This document shows positions 7,600-17,014 of a stretch of DNA of 37,573 nt, in pieces. The notes under the pieces were generated by a model that saw only the letters and a program-made list of their open reading frames with translations, was not told the origin of the DNA and ran no database searches. The stretch is from Deltaproteobacteria bacterium (GTDB taxonomy: Bacteria; Desulfobacterota; Desulfobulbia; Desulfobulbales; SURF-16). The stretch lies in the NCBI GenBank assembly GCA_016208225.1, contig JACQYM010000194.1:1-37573 (forward strand), read 5' to 3'. Positions within the stretch are counted from its first letter, which is position 1, and each line of letters opens with the position of its first letter. A program made the position numbers and the translations under genes.

Positions 7600-8745
7600 T
7601 CATCGGGAAGGGGCGGACAGCTCCCAGCCCGCTTCCTTTCTCTGGAACGTTGCATCCCAGTCCTTGCGGACCGGGTCATATCCTCTGCCGCAGATATCGG
7701 CACACACCTCCTGGACGGAACGATGATCACCGATGGCAAACTGTTCGCCGCTCAACTCGGGACGGGCATAGCCCCCCGGCGCGGTGCAGGAGCCGGCCGA
7801 ATACCTGGTGGGCCCCAGCCCGATCATGCCGTGCCGGAAACGCGCCTCCTCCCGGGTGGAGAGCAGCAGCCCTACATCAGGATCAAAAATGCGCAGGCTG
7901 AAAATCAGCTGGCTCAGCATGCGCTCGTTGACCCGGACCAGCGGCTGAAACCCGCCTTCCGCCGGTCTGAGCCGGGGAAAGGAGACGGTGAGCGCGGTGC
8001 GCCAGTAATGTTTGCGCAGCCAGGCCAGATGCAGGCCCAGGGCCAGCCCCTCCAGCCGCCAGTCGGCCAGGCCCAGCAGGGCGCCGATGCCGATTTCGCG
8101 CATGCCGGCGGCCGCGGCCCGGGCCGGGGTGGCCAGCCGGTAATCGAAATCGCATTTTTTGCCGGCATGATGCACCTGCTGATAGACCGTGCGGTCATAG
8201 GTCTCCTGATAGACGGCCACGCTGGTGATGCCGGCGGCAAAAAGCCGGGCGTATTCCTCCTCTTCCAGGGGCTGCACCTCGATGGAGATGGCGGCGAATC
8301 GGTCCCGCAGCCGCAGAGCCAGTCCCGCCAGGTAATCAACGCCCAGCCGGGCCGGCGCTTCGCCGGCCACGAGCAGGATATGGTTGAAACCCCGGCCCTG
8401 CAGAATCGCGGCCTCCTGCTCCGCCTCGGCCATGGTCAGCACCCGGCGCTCTATCGTGTTGTGGGCGGCAAAGCCGCAGTAGGCGCAGCGGTTGACGCAG
8501 AAGTTGGACAGATAGATGGGGGCATAGATCTGGATGGTGCGGCCGAAGCGCCGGTTGGTGATGCGGGCGGAACGGGAGGCAAGCGCGGGCAGATGGTCGT
8601 CGGCCGCCGGCGAAAGCAGGGCCGCCAGGCCGGCGATATCGATCCTGTCGTCATGCAGGGCGCGCTGGACGTCTGCCGCTGTAGAGGCATCGATGAGCTG
8701 CTGCAGCCGGCTGAAATCAGGGATGTTGAATGTTTCTTGGATCAT
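7600..8745 (-). CDS. thiH: 2-iminoacetate synthase ThiH (radical SAM)
   Basis: CX3CX2C motif CVNRCAYCGF; full-length ThiH-like protein, next to thiG/thiS/thiF. Confidence 0.93.
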   Translation of the reverse strand: MIQETFNIPDFSRLQQLIDASTAADVQRALHDDRIDIAGLAALLSPAADDHLPALASRSARITNRRFGRTIQIYAPIYLSNFCVNRCAYCGFAAHNTIERRVLTMAEAEQEAAILQGRGFNHILLVAGEAPARLGVDYLAGLALRLRDRFAAISIEVQPLEEEEYARLFAAGITSVAVYQETYDRTVYQQVHHAGKKCDFDYRLATPARAAAAGMREIGIGALLGLADWRLEGLALGLHLAWLRKHYWRTALTVSFPRLRPAEGGFQPLVRVNERMLSQLIFSLRIFDPDVGLLLSTREEARFRHGMIGLGPTRYSAGSCTAPGGYARPELSGEQFAIGDHRSVQEVCADICGRGYDPVRKDWDATFQRKEAGWELSAPSR

Positions 8746-8780
8746 TTTCGCTCAAAAATAAATCGTAAAAAGACTATTTT

Positions 8781-9092
8781 CACCGCAGAGATCACAGAGA
8801 AAATATTTTTATTTACAAATTCAACTTTCGGAGTTGGTTTTAATATATTGGAATAACAAATTATATGACAATATTACCAGTCGTCATTCCGGCACTCTGT
8901 TTAGTCCCCGCTTGACGGGGGTGTTTTTAGCCGGAATCCAGTATCCGGCCGCTTTCTGGATGCCGGATCAGGTCCGGCATGACGGATTACATGCTGCTTA
9001 TTTCATACAACCCATTGTAACTTCGTATAATTCAATAACTCCGAAGTCGAGTTACAAACAGTTGTCTCTGTGGGCTCTGTGCTCTCCGTGGT
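8781..9092. repeat. Inverted repeat family A (CACAGAG/CTCTGTG) split by a 264-nt insert
   Basis: Left arm caccgcagagatcacagaga (8781-8800); right arm tctctgtgggctctgtgctctccgtggt (9065-9092). Confidence 0.7.
8882..8984. repeat. Inverted repeat family B (CGTCATTCCGGCA ... TGCCGGATCAGGTCCGGCATGACG)
   Basis: Terminal inverted cgtcattccgg / ccggcatgacg with internal sub-palindromes. Confidence 0.75.
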
Positions 9093-9103
9093 TAATTTTT
9101 CAG

Positions 9104-9877
9104 TCAACGCAGGAAATCAAGCCCGCCGGCGGGGGACGAGGCATCCGCCTCCAGCCGTTTTTCGCCCAGGCCCGACTCATACGCCTCGCGGCCCGCCTCC
9201 ACCGCCATGGCAAAGGCGCGCGCCATGCGCACCGGATCACCGGCCACGGCAATGGCCGTATTGACCAGCACGGCGTCCGCCCCCATCTCCATGGCCTGGG
9301 CCGCGTGGGACGGCGCACCGAGGCCCGCGTCAACCACCACCGGCACCCTGGCCTGTGCAATGATGATACTGATCTGGAAGGCGGTCAGAATGCCCTGATT
9401 GGTGCCGATGGGGGAGCCCAGCGGCATGACCGCGGCCACGCCAACATCCTGCAGACGCAGGGCCAGCACCGGATCGGCGTTGATATAGGGCAGGACGATG
9501 AACCCATCCCTGACCAGGATCTCGGCGGCCTTCAGGGTTTCCACCGGGTCGGGCAGCAGGGTACGCGGATCAGGCGTCACCTCAAGCTTCAGCCAGTCCC
9601 CGCCGCCGGCGGCCCTGGCCAGCCTGGCCAGGCGCACTGCCTCATCCGCGTCCCGCGCCCCGGAGGTGTTGGGCAGAAAAAGAAATTTCCGCCGGTCCAG
9701 GACGCTCATAATGTCATCCTGCGGGTTGGCCAGATCGACCCGGCGCAGCGCCACGGTGACCATCTCGCATCCCGAGGCATCAAGCGCCTCCTTCATCACC
9801 TGGGGCGATGAAAATTTTCCCGTACCGCCAAACAGACGGGACCTGAATACCCTGCCGGCAATGGTCAACATCATCAA
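9104..9877 (-). CDS. thiG: Thiazole synthase ThiG
   Basis: [20 protein letters not shown]..., ...[31 protein letters not shown]. Confidence 0.95.
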   Translation of the reverse strand: MMMLTIAGRVFRSRLFGGTGKFSSPQVMKEALDASGCEMVTVALRRVDLANPQDDIMSVLDRRKFLFLPNTSGARDADEAVRLARLARAAGGGDWLKLEVTPDPRTLLPDPVETLKAAEILVRDGFIVLPYINADPVLALRLQDVGVAAVMPLGSPIGTNQGILTAFQISIIIAQARVPVVVDAGLGAPSHAAQAMEMGADAVLVNTAIAVAGDPVRMARAFAMAVEAGREAYESGLGEKRLEADASSPAGGLDFLR

Positions 9878-10074
9878 CCGCCTCCCACAAAACGGATCAA
9901 TTCCAGCCTGGCGCCTTCGGAAAGCTCATGCGTCTCATAGGCATCCCTTCTGATGATAACACCGTTGCATTCCACAAAAACCGTGTCAGGCGTGACGCCC
10001 AGATCTTTGAGAAAGGCGGCGATGGTGGTGCCCGGCCGGATCTCTTTTTTTTCGTCGTTACAGATGATTATCAT
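9874..10074 (-). CDS. thiS: Sulfur carrier protein ThiS
   Basis: 66 aa, C-terminal GGG; overlaps the thiG start by 4 nt. Confidence 0.93.
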   Translation of the reverse strand: MIIICNDEKKEIRPGTTIAAFLKDLGVTPDTVFVECNGVIIRRDAYETHELSEGARLELIRFVGGG

Positions 10075-10090
10075 AATCAGCCATCACATT

Positions 10091-10163
10091 ATTGCGGATT
10101 TCGGATTGCGGATTGAACACCGGAAAAACCCGTCAGCCGTGATCCATGAGCCATCAGCCATCC
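10091..10163. repeat. Short heptamer-type arrays (TTGCGGA; GCCATCA/TCCATGA)
   Basis: attgcggatttcggattgcggattga and gccgtgatccatgagccatcagccatcc; the latter overlaps the thiF 3' end. Confidence 0.6.
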
Positions 10164-10792
10164 ACCCCCAGCAGCAGGCGCAGCACCTGGTTGGCCTGAT
10201 GGTGGGCGGCAATGCCGACCCTTGGCGCCATGAGTCCCTGGTTGGGGCCGACCTCCGATTCCTCGTCGCCCACCAGATAGACCCGCGGATAAAGGCGGCG
10301 GGTGACAATGCGGTTATTATCCCCGAATCCGGCCATGCCCGAGGCCCCGACATAGGCCACGCCCTTGAGGCCGGTCAGGGCCGCCCGCAGGGCCGCGGGC
10401 TTCATGACCGGATCATCAAAACATTCGACCAGCACATCAACACCCTTAAACAGCAGGGGGATGCGTTCTTCGGTCAGACGTTCGTGGATTGTTTCCAGGC
10501 AGACGTGGGGATTGATCCGGAGAAGGGTGTCACGCAGCGCCACGGTCTTTGGCAAGCCTATCTGGTCGGCAAAATAATACTGGCGGTTCAAGTTGCTCAG
10601 TTCCACTGCATCATAATCGGCGAGAAGCAACTTGCCAATACCTATTCTGACCAGGGCGACGGCAACCGACGAACCAAGCCCGCCCAGACCCATGATGCCC
10701 ACCACGGCCCTGCCGATGCGCTCCTGCACCTCCCGGCCGTGCCGCCTGGCCAGCACCTCTTCCATTTCCTGCCGGCCCGGATGTCGGCTCAT
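10154..10792 (-). CDS. thiF: ThiS adenylyltransferase ThiF-like
   Basis: GIMGLGGLGSSVAVALVRIGIGKLLLADYDAVELSNLNRQ, E1-like nucleotide-binding motif. Confidence 0.88.
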   Translation of the reverse strand: MSRHPGRQEMEEVLARRHGREVQERIGRAVVGIMGLGGLGSSVAVALVRIGIGKLLLADYDAVELSNLNRQYYFADQIGLPKTVALRDTLLRINPHVCLETIHERLTEERIPLLFKGVDVLVECFDDPVMKPAALRAALTGLKGVAYVGASGMAGFGDNNRIVTRRLYPRVYLVGDEESEVGPNQGLMAPRVGIAAHHQANQVLRLLLGVDG

Positions 10793-10965
10793 GACTCGTG
10801 GCTCATGGCTTGTAGCTCATGGCTCATGGCTGATGGTTGATGGCCCATAGCGTGTAACTTCTGTCTCCTGGCTCCTGACTCCTGACTTCCGGCGCCTGAC
10901 TTCTCACTCGCCGCAGTCTCCCGCCTTTCCCTTTTGCCTATTGCCTATTGCCTTCTGCCTTCTCA
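10787..10965. repeat. Composite heptamer arrays (CTCATGG; CTCCTGA; TTGCCTA)
   Basis: ctcatggcttgtagctcatggctcatggctgatggttgatgg; ctcctggctcctgactcctgac; ttgcctattgcctattgccttctgcc. Confidence 0.7.
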
Positions 10966-11278
10966 CTCCTCCTCCTTATACCCCACCCCGCTATTCCAGG
11001 GTAGCAATTTTTCCATGGCAAAAGGCCATGATAGGTGTTTTTACAGGGATTGCTCCTTTCATTTACTTGAACTTCATTGAGTTACATGATAAGTAGCATG
11101 GCGAAGTGGAGATAAGATAAGGTAGCATTCCTATCCAGCTGCCGCCTCTTCCCTGCAAAGGCTTAGCGGTTGTAAAAAAATAACTGTAACATGGCAATAC
11201 AGTGAATGACATAAGGGGTTGTCATGAAATGATCAGGGGTGTAATGGTTATTTCGCAACCATCCCTAAGGAGAACGAT

Positions 11279-13093
11279 GTGACAAAAGGAAGTACAAAAA
11301 ATAAACAATGGTTATCGGGCAATGAGGCAATTGCCCGCGGGGCATGGGAAGCCGGCGTGACGGTCGCTTCCGGCTATCCGGGGACCCCGTCCACGGAAAT
11401 ACTGGAAAATCTCTGCACCTATAAGGATGTCTATACCGAATGGGCGCCCAACGAGAAGGTCGCCCTCGAGGTGGGGCTCGGCGCCTCGTTTGCCGGCGCC
11501 CGGGTGCTGGTCACCATGAAGCACGTGGGACTCAACGTGGCGGCTGATCCTCTCTTTACCGCCGCCTATACCGGGGTGCGGGGCGGCATCGTCATCATCA
11601 CCGCCGATGATCCGGAAATGCACAGTTCGCAGAACGAACAGGACAACCGCAATTACGCCTATGCCGCCAAACTGCCCATGCTGGAGCCGTCGGACCCGGC
11701 CGAGGCCCTGGAACTGCTGAAAAAGGCCTTTGAGATCAGCGAAGAATTCGACACCCCGGTGCTGTTCCGCACCACCACCAGGGTTGCCCATGTCAAAGGT
11801 CTGGTGGCCAGGGGCAAGCGGAAAGGCGGCCCGGTGCCGGTGCAGATTGAAAAGATGCCGGCCAAATTTGTCATGCTGCCCGGCAACGCCAGGGTGCGGC
11901 GGCGGGCCATTGCCGAACGTATGACGCGGCTTGCCGCCTATGTCGAATCCTTTGCCGGCAACCGCCGCGAACCGGGCACTACGAAACAGGGCTTTATCAC
12001 CGGCGGCGTCTCCTATCTCTATGTGAAGGAGGCCTTCCCGGAGGCCGCGGTGCTGAAAATCGCCACCACCTGGCCCCTGCCCCTGCAGATGATCCGCGAT
12101 TTCGCCGGACAGGTTGAAGAACTGATTGTCGTGGAAGAGCTCGATCCCTTTCTGGAGACCCATATCAAGGCGAGCGGCATTGCCTGCATCGGCAAGGCCA
12201 GGATTCCGGCCATGGGCGAGTTGAACCCCTTTATCCTCAAAAAGGCTCTGGGCCGGGAGACCGGCGAAGTGTTTGCACCGGTGGACATTCCGCCCCGGCC
12301 GCCCAATATGTGCCCGGGCTGCCCCCATCGCGGCCTGTTTTACAGTCTGGGGAAACAGGATGTCTTCATCTCCGGAGATATCGGCTGCTACACTTTAGGC
12401 TTTCTGCCGCCGTTGTCCGCCATGGACTCCTGCGTCTGCATGGGGGCCAGTATCGGCGTGGCCCACGGCATGGACAAGGCCCTGGGGGAAAAGGGCCGGG
12501 GCAAAACGGTGGCGGTGATCGGCGATTCCACCTTCATGCACTCCGGCATCACCGGCCTGGTCAACATGGTCTACAACAGCAGCGCCTCCACGGTTATCAT
12601 CCTTGATAACCGCATCACCGCCATGACCGGCCACCAGCCGAATCCGGCCTCCGGCAGCACCATCATGGACGAGCCGGCCAAGGCCGTGAATCTCGAAAAC
12701 CTGTGCCGGGCCATCGGTGTCAACCATGTGCGCCTCGTCAACCCGCATGATATCAAGGAATGCCGCAGGGTGTTAAAGGAAGAGATCGAGCGGCCGGAAC
12801 CGTCCGTCATCATCGCCCAATCGCCCTGCGTGCTGCTGCCCGAGGAACGAAAACGGCGCAAATTCCCCCTGGCCTCCATCCAGGAAAAATGCACCGGCTG
12901 CGGCACCTGCATCCGCCTGGGCTGCCCGGCCATCAACTGGGTGCCGCTGACCGCCGAGGAGGCGAAGCAACTGGGGAAAAAGGAAAAGCAGAAAGGCTTT
13001 GCCCGCATCAGCATCGAGATGTGCAACGGCTGCGGCCAGTGCCTGGCCGTCTGTAAATTCAAGGCCATCAAAAAAGCGGAGGATATCGGATGA
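11279..13093 (+). CDS. iorA: Indolepyruvate ferredoxin oxidoreductase alpha subunit
   Basis: CPGCPHRGLFYSL, TPP-binding region GDIGCYTLG, C-terminal 2x[4Fe-4S] CTGCGTCIRLGCP / CNGCGQCLAVCKF; GTG start with AAGGAG upstream. Confidence 0.95.
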   Translation: MTKGSTKNKQWLSGNEAIARGAWEAGVTVASGYPGTPSTEILENLCTYKDVYTEWAPNEKVALEVGLGASFAGARVLVTMKHVGLNVAADPLFTAAYTGVRGGIVIITADDPEMHSSQNEQDNRNYAYAAKLPMLEPSDPAEALELLKKAFEISEEFDTPVLFRTTTRVAHVKGLVARGKRKGGPVPVQIEKMPAKFVMLPGNARVRRRAIAERMTRLAAYVESFAGNRREPGTTKQGFITGGVSYLYVKEAFPEAAVLKIATTWPLPLQMIRDFAGQVEELIVVEELDPFLETHIKASGIACIGKARIPAMGELNPFILKKALGRETGEVFAPVDIPPRPPNMCPGCPHRGLFYSLGKQDVFISGDIGCYTLGFLPPLSAMDSCVCMGASIGVAHGMDKALGEKGRGKTVAVIGDSTFMHSGITGLVNMVYNSSASTVIILDNRITAMTGHQPNPASGSTIMDEPAKAVNLENLCRAIGVNHVRLVNPHDIKECRRVLKEEIERPEPSVIIAQSPCVLLPEERKRRKFPLASIQEKCTGCGTCIRLGCPAINWVPLTAEEAKQLGKKEKQKGFARISIEMCNGCGQCLAVCKFKAIKKAEDIG

Positions 13094-13668
13094 AACCACG
13101 CGGCAACATACTCTTCTGCGGGGTGGGCGGTCAGGGCATCCTGCTGGCCAGTGAGATCACCGCCGCCGCCCTGCTGGCCACCGGTCTGGACGCCAAGAAA
13201 AGCGAAGTGCACGGCATGGCCCAGCGCGGCGGTTCGGTGGTCGCCCATCTGCGCTATGGGGAAAAGGTCTACTCCCCGCTCATCGATCCGGGCCAGGCCG
13301 ATTTTGCCGTGGCCTTTGAGACCATGGAAGCGGTGCGCTATCTGCCCTTTCTGCACCGGCAGAGCAAGGTGATCGTCAATACGCACCGGATCGCCCCGCC
13401 GGCCGTGGCCACCGGCAAAATGGTTTATCCGGCCGATCTGCTGGCAGAGCTGACCGGCCGGGGCATCACGGTCTATCCCCTGGACGGGTTCAGCATTGCC
13501 AGGGCCGCCGGCGATATCAGGACGGCAAATATTGTCCTGGTCGGGGCCTTGTCAACCTTTCTGCCGGTTGGCGAGGATGTTTTTCTTGACGTCCTGCAGA
13601 AGAAAATCCCGCGCAAGCTTGAGGAAAACATCGCCGCCTTCAAGGAAGGCCGCAGGATAACGGCGTAG
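13090..13668 (+). CDS. iorB: Indolepyruvate ferredoxin oxidoreductase beta subunit
   Basis: GVGGQGILLASEITAAALLATGLDAKKSEVHGMAQRGGSVVAHLR; overlaps the iorA stop. Confidence 0.95.
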   Translation: MKPRGNILFCGVGGQGILLASEITAAALLATGLDAKKSEVHGMAQRGGSVVAHLRYGEKVYSPLIDPGQADFAVAFETMEAVRYLPFLHRQSKVIVNTHRIAPPAVATGKMVYPADLLAELTGRGITVYPLDGFSIARAAGDIRTANIVLVGALSTFLPVGEDVFLDVLQKKIPRKLEENIAAFKEGRRITA

Positions 13669-13692
13669 AAGGCGTAATTTGGAGAGAAAACA

Positions 13693-14994
13693 ATGATTTA
13701 TAACGAAGAATATGAAACATTGCCGCGCGAGGCCCTGGAGGCCCTGCAGCTGAAAAGACTGCAGTCCCAGATAGAACGGATCTATGCCAGGGTGCCATAC
13801 TACCGGGCCAAGATGGATGAAGCGGGAGTGGCGCCCGGCGACATCCGGACCCTGGCCGACATCAGCAGGCTGCCTTTTACCACCAAAGAGGACCTGCGAC
13901 GGAATTACCCGTTCGGTCTTTTTACCGTGCCCCTGGAAAGGGTGGTGCGCATCCACGCCTCCTCCGGCACCACCGGCCAGCCCACGGTTGTCGGCTATAC
14001 CAAACGCGATATCGGCATCTGGGCCGAGCTGATGACCCGCTGCCTGTCCGCCGCCGGGGCGACCCAGAAGGACATCATCCATAACGCCTATGGCTACGGC
14101 CTTTTTACCGGCGGCCTGGGGGCCCATTACGGGGCGGAAAATCTCGGGGCCACCGTCATCCCCGTCTCCGGCGGCAACACCAAGCGCCAGATCATGCTCA
14201 TGCGCGATTTCCGCTCCACCGTTCTGCTCTGCACCCCTTCCTATGCCTTGAACCTGGCCGAAGCCATGCTTGACATGGGCATTGACCCCAAGGAGATGGC
14301 GCTGAAGGTGGGGGTCTTCGGGGCCGAACCGTGGAGCGAGAACATGCGGCAGGAGATCGAAAAACAGCTGGGCTTGAAAGCCATTGACATTTATGGCCTG
14401 AGTGAGATAATCGGACCGGGCGTGGCCGTTGAATGCGTCGAGGAACAGCATGGCCTGCACGTCATGGAAGACCATTTCCTGCCGGAAATCGTCCATCCCG
14501 AGACATTTGCCCCGCTGCCCCTGGGCGAGAAGGGAGAACTGGTGTTCACCACGCTGACCAAGGAGGCCTTTCCGGTCATCCGCTACCGCACCAAGGATTT
14601 TTCCCGGCTGATCACCAGCCCCTGCACCTGCGGCCGGACATTTTACCGGATGGAGAAGGTAACCGGCCGCTCCGATGACATGCTCATCATCCGCGGGGTC
14701 AACGTCTTCCCCTCCCAGATCGAACATGTGCTGATCAGCGTCGAGGGGGTGGAGCCCCACTACCAGATCATTGTCGAACGGGAGGGCTCCCTGGACACCA
14801 TGGAGGTGCAGGTCGAGGTGAGCGACAGCATCTTTTCCGATGAGGTGAAAAAACTGGAAGGCCTGGCCAAAACGATCCAGAAAGAGATCAAGGACCTGCT
14901 CGGCGTGAGCTGCAAGATCAAACTTGTGGAGCCCAAATCGATCCAGCGCAGCGAGGGCAAGGCGAAAAGGGTAATCGACAAGCGTAAAATCTGA
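13693..14994 (+). CDS. paaK: Phenylacetate-CoA ligase (copy 1)
   Basis: [39 protein letters not shown]; ends RVIDKRKI. Confidence 0.93.
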   Translation: MIYNEEYETLPREALEALQLKRLQSQIERIYARVPYYRAKMDEAGVAPGDIRTLADISRLPFTTKEDLRRNYPFGLFTVPLERVVRIHASSGTTGQPTVVGYTKRDIGIWAELMTRCLSAAGATQKDIIHNAYGYGLFTGGLGAHYGAENLGATVIPVSGGNTKRQIMLMRDFRSTVLLCTPSYALNLAEAMLDMGIDPKEMALKVGVFGAEPWSENMRQEIEKQLGLKAIDIYGLSEIIGPGVAVECVEEQHGLHVMEDHFLPEIVHPETFAPLPLGEKGELVFTTLTKEAFPVIRYRTKDFSRLITSPCTCGRTFYRMEKVTGRSDDMLIIRGVNVFPSQIEHVLISVEGVEPHYQIIVEREGSLDTMEVQVEVSDSIFSDEVKKLEGLAKTIQKEIKDLLGVSCKIKLVEPKSIQRSEGKAKRVIDKRKI

Positions 14995-15011
14995 TTATCT
15001 CGCAAAAAATT

Positions 15012-15090
15012 ACCACAGAGAGCACAGAGCGCACAGAGATAACTAATGTAATAAATTATTTCTCTGTGTTCTCCGTGTGCTCTGTGGTGA
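15012..15090. repeat. Inverted repeat family A (intact hairpin)
   Basis: accacagagagcacagagcgcacagaga ... tctctgtgttctccgtgtgctctgtggtg. Confidence 0.85.
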
Positions 15091-15147
15091 AATAAGACTT
15101 TTTTACAAAGCCATCAAAATCTGACCGACGGAAAAAGCGAGGAAGCT

Positions 15148-15579
15148 ATGAAAGTCGAACAAATTGCTATTTTTTTGGAAAACAGATCGGGACGTCTGGC
15201 GGAAATTACCGGCATTCTGGCGGAAAAGGGCATTAATATCCGGGCCATGTCGCTGGCCGACACCTCGGATTTCGGTATTCTGCGGCTTATTGTCAATGAT
15301 ACGGAAAACGCCCGCCGGGTATTGAAGGAAAAGGGATTCACCGTCGGCACCACCGAGGTGGTGGTGGTCGAGGTGAAGGACAAGCCGGGCGGACTGGCCA
15401 ACGTGCTGCAGATCATTAAAAAAGCCGATCTGAATATCGAATATATGTATGCCTTTACACAAAAGAGCGGCGAGACCGGGCTGATCATCTTCCGCTTTGA
15501 GAAAATCGATACCGCCGTTGATATCCTGGTCAAGGCCGGTATCCGTTTGCTGTCCGGGGAAGAGGTTTATGCTATTTAA
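15148..15579 (+). CDS. Tandem ACT-domain amino-acid-binding protein
   Basis: MKVEQIAIFLENRSGRLAEITGILAEKGINIRAMSLADTSDFGILRLIV, repeated ACT fold VVVVEVKDKPGGLANVLQIIKKADLNIEYMYAFT. Confidence 0.9.
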   Translation: MKVEQIAIFLENRSGRLAEITGILAEKGINIRAMSLADTSDFGILRLIVNDTENARRVLKEKGFTVGTTEVVVVEVKDKPGGLANVLQIIKKADLNIEYMYAFTQKSGETGLIIFRFEKIDTAVDILVKAGIRLLSGEEVYAI

Positions 15580-15615
15580 GGATAGCCTGAAAATTCAACT
15601 GAAAAGGAGACCAGC

Positions 15616-16776
15616 ATGAAACGATTTTTTCTTTCAACCGTTACCCTTCTTGCCCTGTGGGCCATGGTCCTTGTCGGCCTGCCGGCCGCTGCCCAGGCGA
15701 AAACGATCAAAGTGGGAGCGATTCTGGCTGAAACCGGCGGCGCTTCATTTCTCGGCGGCCCCGAAGCCAGAACCATTCGCATGCTGGTGGAAAAAATCAA
15801 TGCCGCGGGCGGGGTGAACGGCGACACCATTGAGCTGATCATCAAAGACTCGGCCAGTACCCCGGAAAAGGCCATCTCATTTGCCAAACAGCTCATCGAG
15901 GAAGAGAAGGTGCTGGCCATCGTCGGACCCTCCACCAGCGGCGAAACCATGAGCATCAAGCAGATCTGCGAGGACGGCAAAACCATTCTGCTCTCCTGCG
16001 CCGCAGCCGAGGTCATCGTCAATCCGGTGGGCCGCTATGTCTTCAAAACCCCCCAGAAGGACAGCGACGCCGTTAAAAAAATCTACATGGCCATGCAGAA
16101 GATGGGGGTTGCCAAGATAGCCGTGCTGTCGGACAACACCGGTTTCGGCAAGGCGGGCAAGGAACAGCTGGAAGCCATTGCCCCTGAATTCGCCATTCAG
16201 ATCGTGGCAAACGAGGTATACGACAAGGGCGCCACCGACCTGAGCGCCGTGGTGACCAAAATCAGGGCAGACAAGAATGTGCAGGCGGTGGTCAACTGGT
16301 CCATCGTGCCGGCCCAGGCCATTGTCGCCAAAAATATCCGCCAGGCCGGCTGGGACGTGCCGATCTTCCAGAGCCATGGTTTCGGCAACATCAAGTATGT
16401 TGAAGCGGCAGGTATAGCCGCCGAAGGGATTATTTTCCCCGCCGGCCGGCTCCTCGTGGCGGACACCCTGTCCGCCGACCATCCGCAGAAAAGCGTCCTG
16501 GTCCAGTACCGGGATGAATACGAGGCCAAATTCCAGGAACCGGCCAGCACCTTCGGCGGCCACGGCTATGATGCGATCATGATCCTCGTCAATGCCATGA
16601 AGGCTGCGGGCAGCAATGACAGCGAAAAAGTCAGGGACGCCATTGAAAATATGAAAGGCTTTGTCGGCACCGGCGGCGTCTTCAACTTCAGCGCCACGGA
16701 CCATAACGGCCTGGATATCGATTCATTTGCCATGCTGACCGTCAAAGACGGCAAATTCGTGCTGTACAATAAATGA
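15616..16776 (+). CDS. livK: Branched-chain amino acid/aryl-acid ABC transporter substrate-binding protein
   Basis: Signal peptide; IKVGAILAETGGASFLGGPEARTIRMLVEKINAAGGVNG. Confidence 0.9.
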   Translation: MKRFFLSTVTLLALWAMVLVGLPAAAQAKTIKVGAILAETGGASFLGGPEARTIRMLVEKINAAGGVNGDTIELIIKDSASTPEKAISFAKQLIEEEKVLAIVGPSTSGETMSIKQICEDGKTILLSCAAAEVIVNPVGRYVFKTPQKDSDAVKKIYMAMQKMGVAKIAVLSDNTGFGKAGKEQLEAIAPEFAIQIVANEVYDKGATDLSAVVTKIRADKNVQAVVNWSIVPAQAIVAKNIRQAGWDVPIFQSHGFGNIKYVEAAGIAAEGIIFPAGRLLVADTLSADHPQKSVLVQYRDEYEAKFQEPASTFGGHGYDAIMILVNAMKAAGSNDSEKVRDAIENMKGFVGTGGVFNFSATDHNGLDIDSFAMLTVKDGKFVLYNK

Positions 16777-16800
16777 AGAATTTATAAAAAACTGAAAATG

Positions 16801-16881
16801 AACCGCCGAGCGCACAGACCACGCCGAGAACTAACTGTAATTGAAATTTTTTCTCTGTGATCTCTGTGTGCTCTGCGGTGC
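16801..16881. repeat. Inverted repeat family A (third copy)
   Basis: accgccgagcgcacagaccacgccgagaa ... tctctgtgatctctgtgtgctctgcggtgc. Confidence 0.75.
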
Positions 16882-16926
16882 CGATAGACTTTTTGCGAGT
16901 CCGTCATACCATAGATGATATATTGC

Positions 16927-16957
16927 AGGGGAGCGCCGGTTGATCCGGCGCTCCCCT
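16927..16957 (+). terminator. GC-rich hairpin followed by T-rich tail between livK and livH
   Basis: aggggagcgccgg-ttgat-ccggcgctccccttt; 13-bp perfect stem. Confidence 0.7.
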
Positions 16958-17014
16958 TTCTCTGCCTGCCGGCCCGCAAATGCCGCAGCTTTCCCTTACC
17001 TTGATCATGGACCG

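Noticed and set aside
7546-8856. 436-aa plus-strand ORF opposite thiH
   Set aside because: Antisense to a well-supported thiH; no recognisable domain
11312-14760. Minus-strand ORFs of 338 aa and 402 aa opposite iorA and paaK
   Set aside because: Antisense frames caused by high-GC third positions of conserved genes
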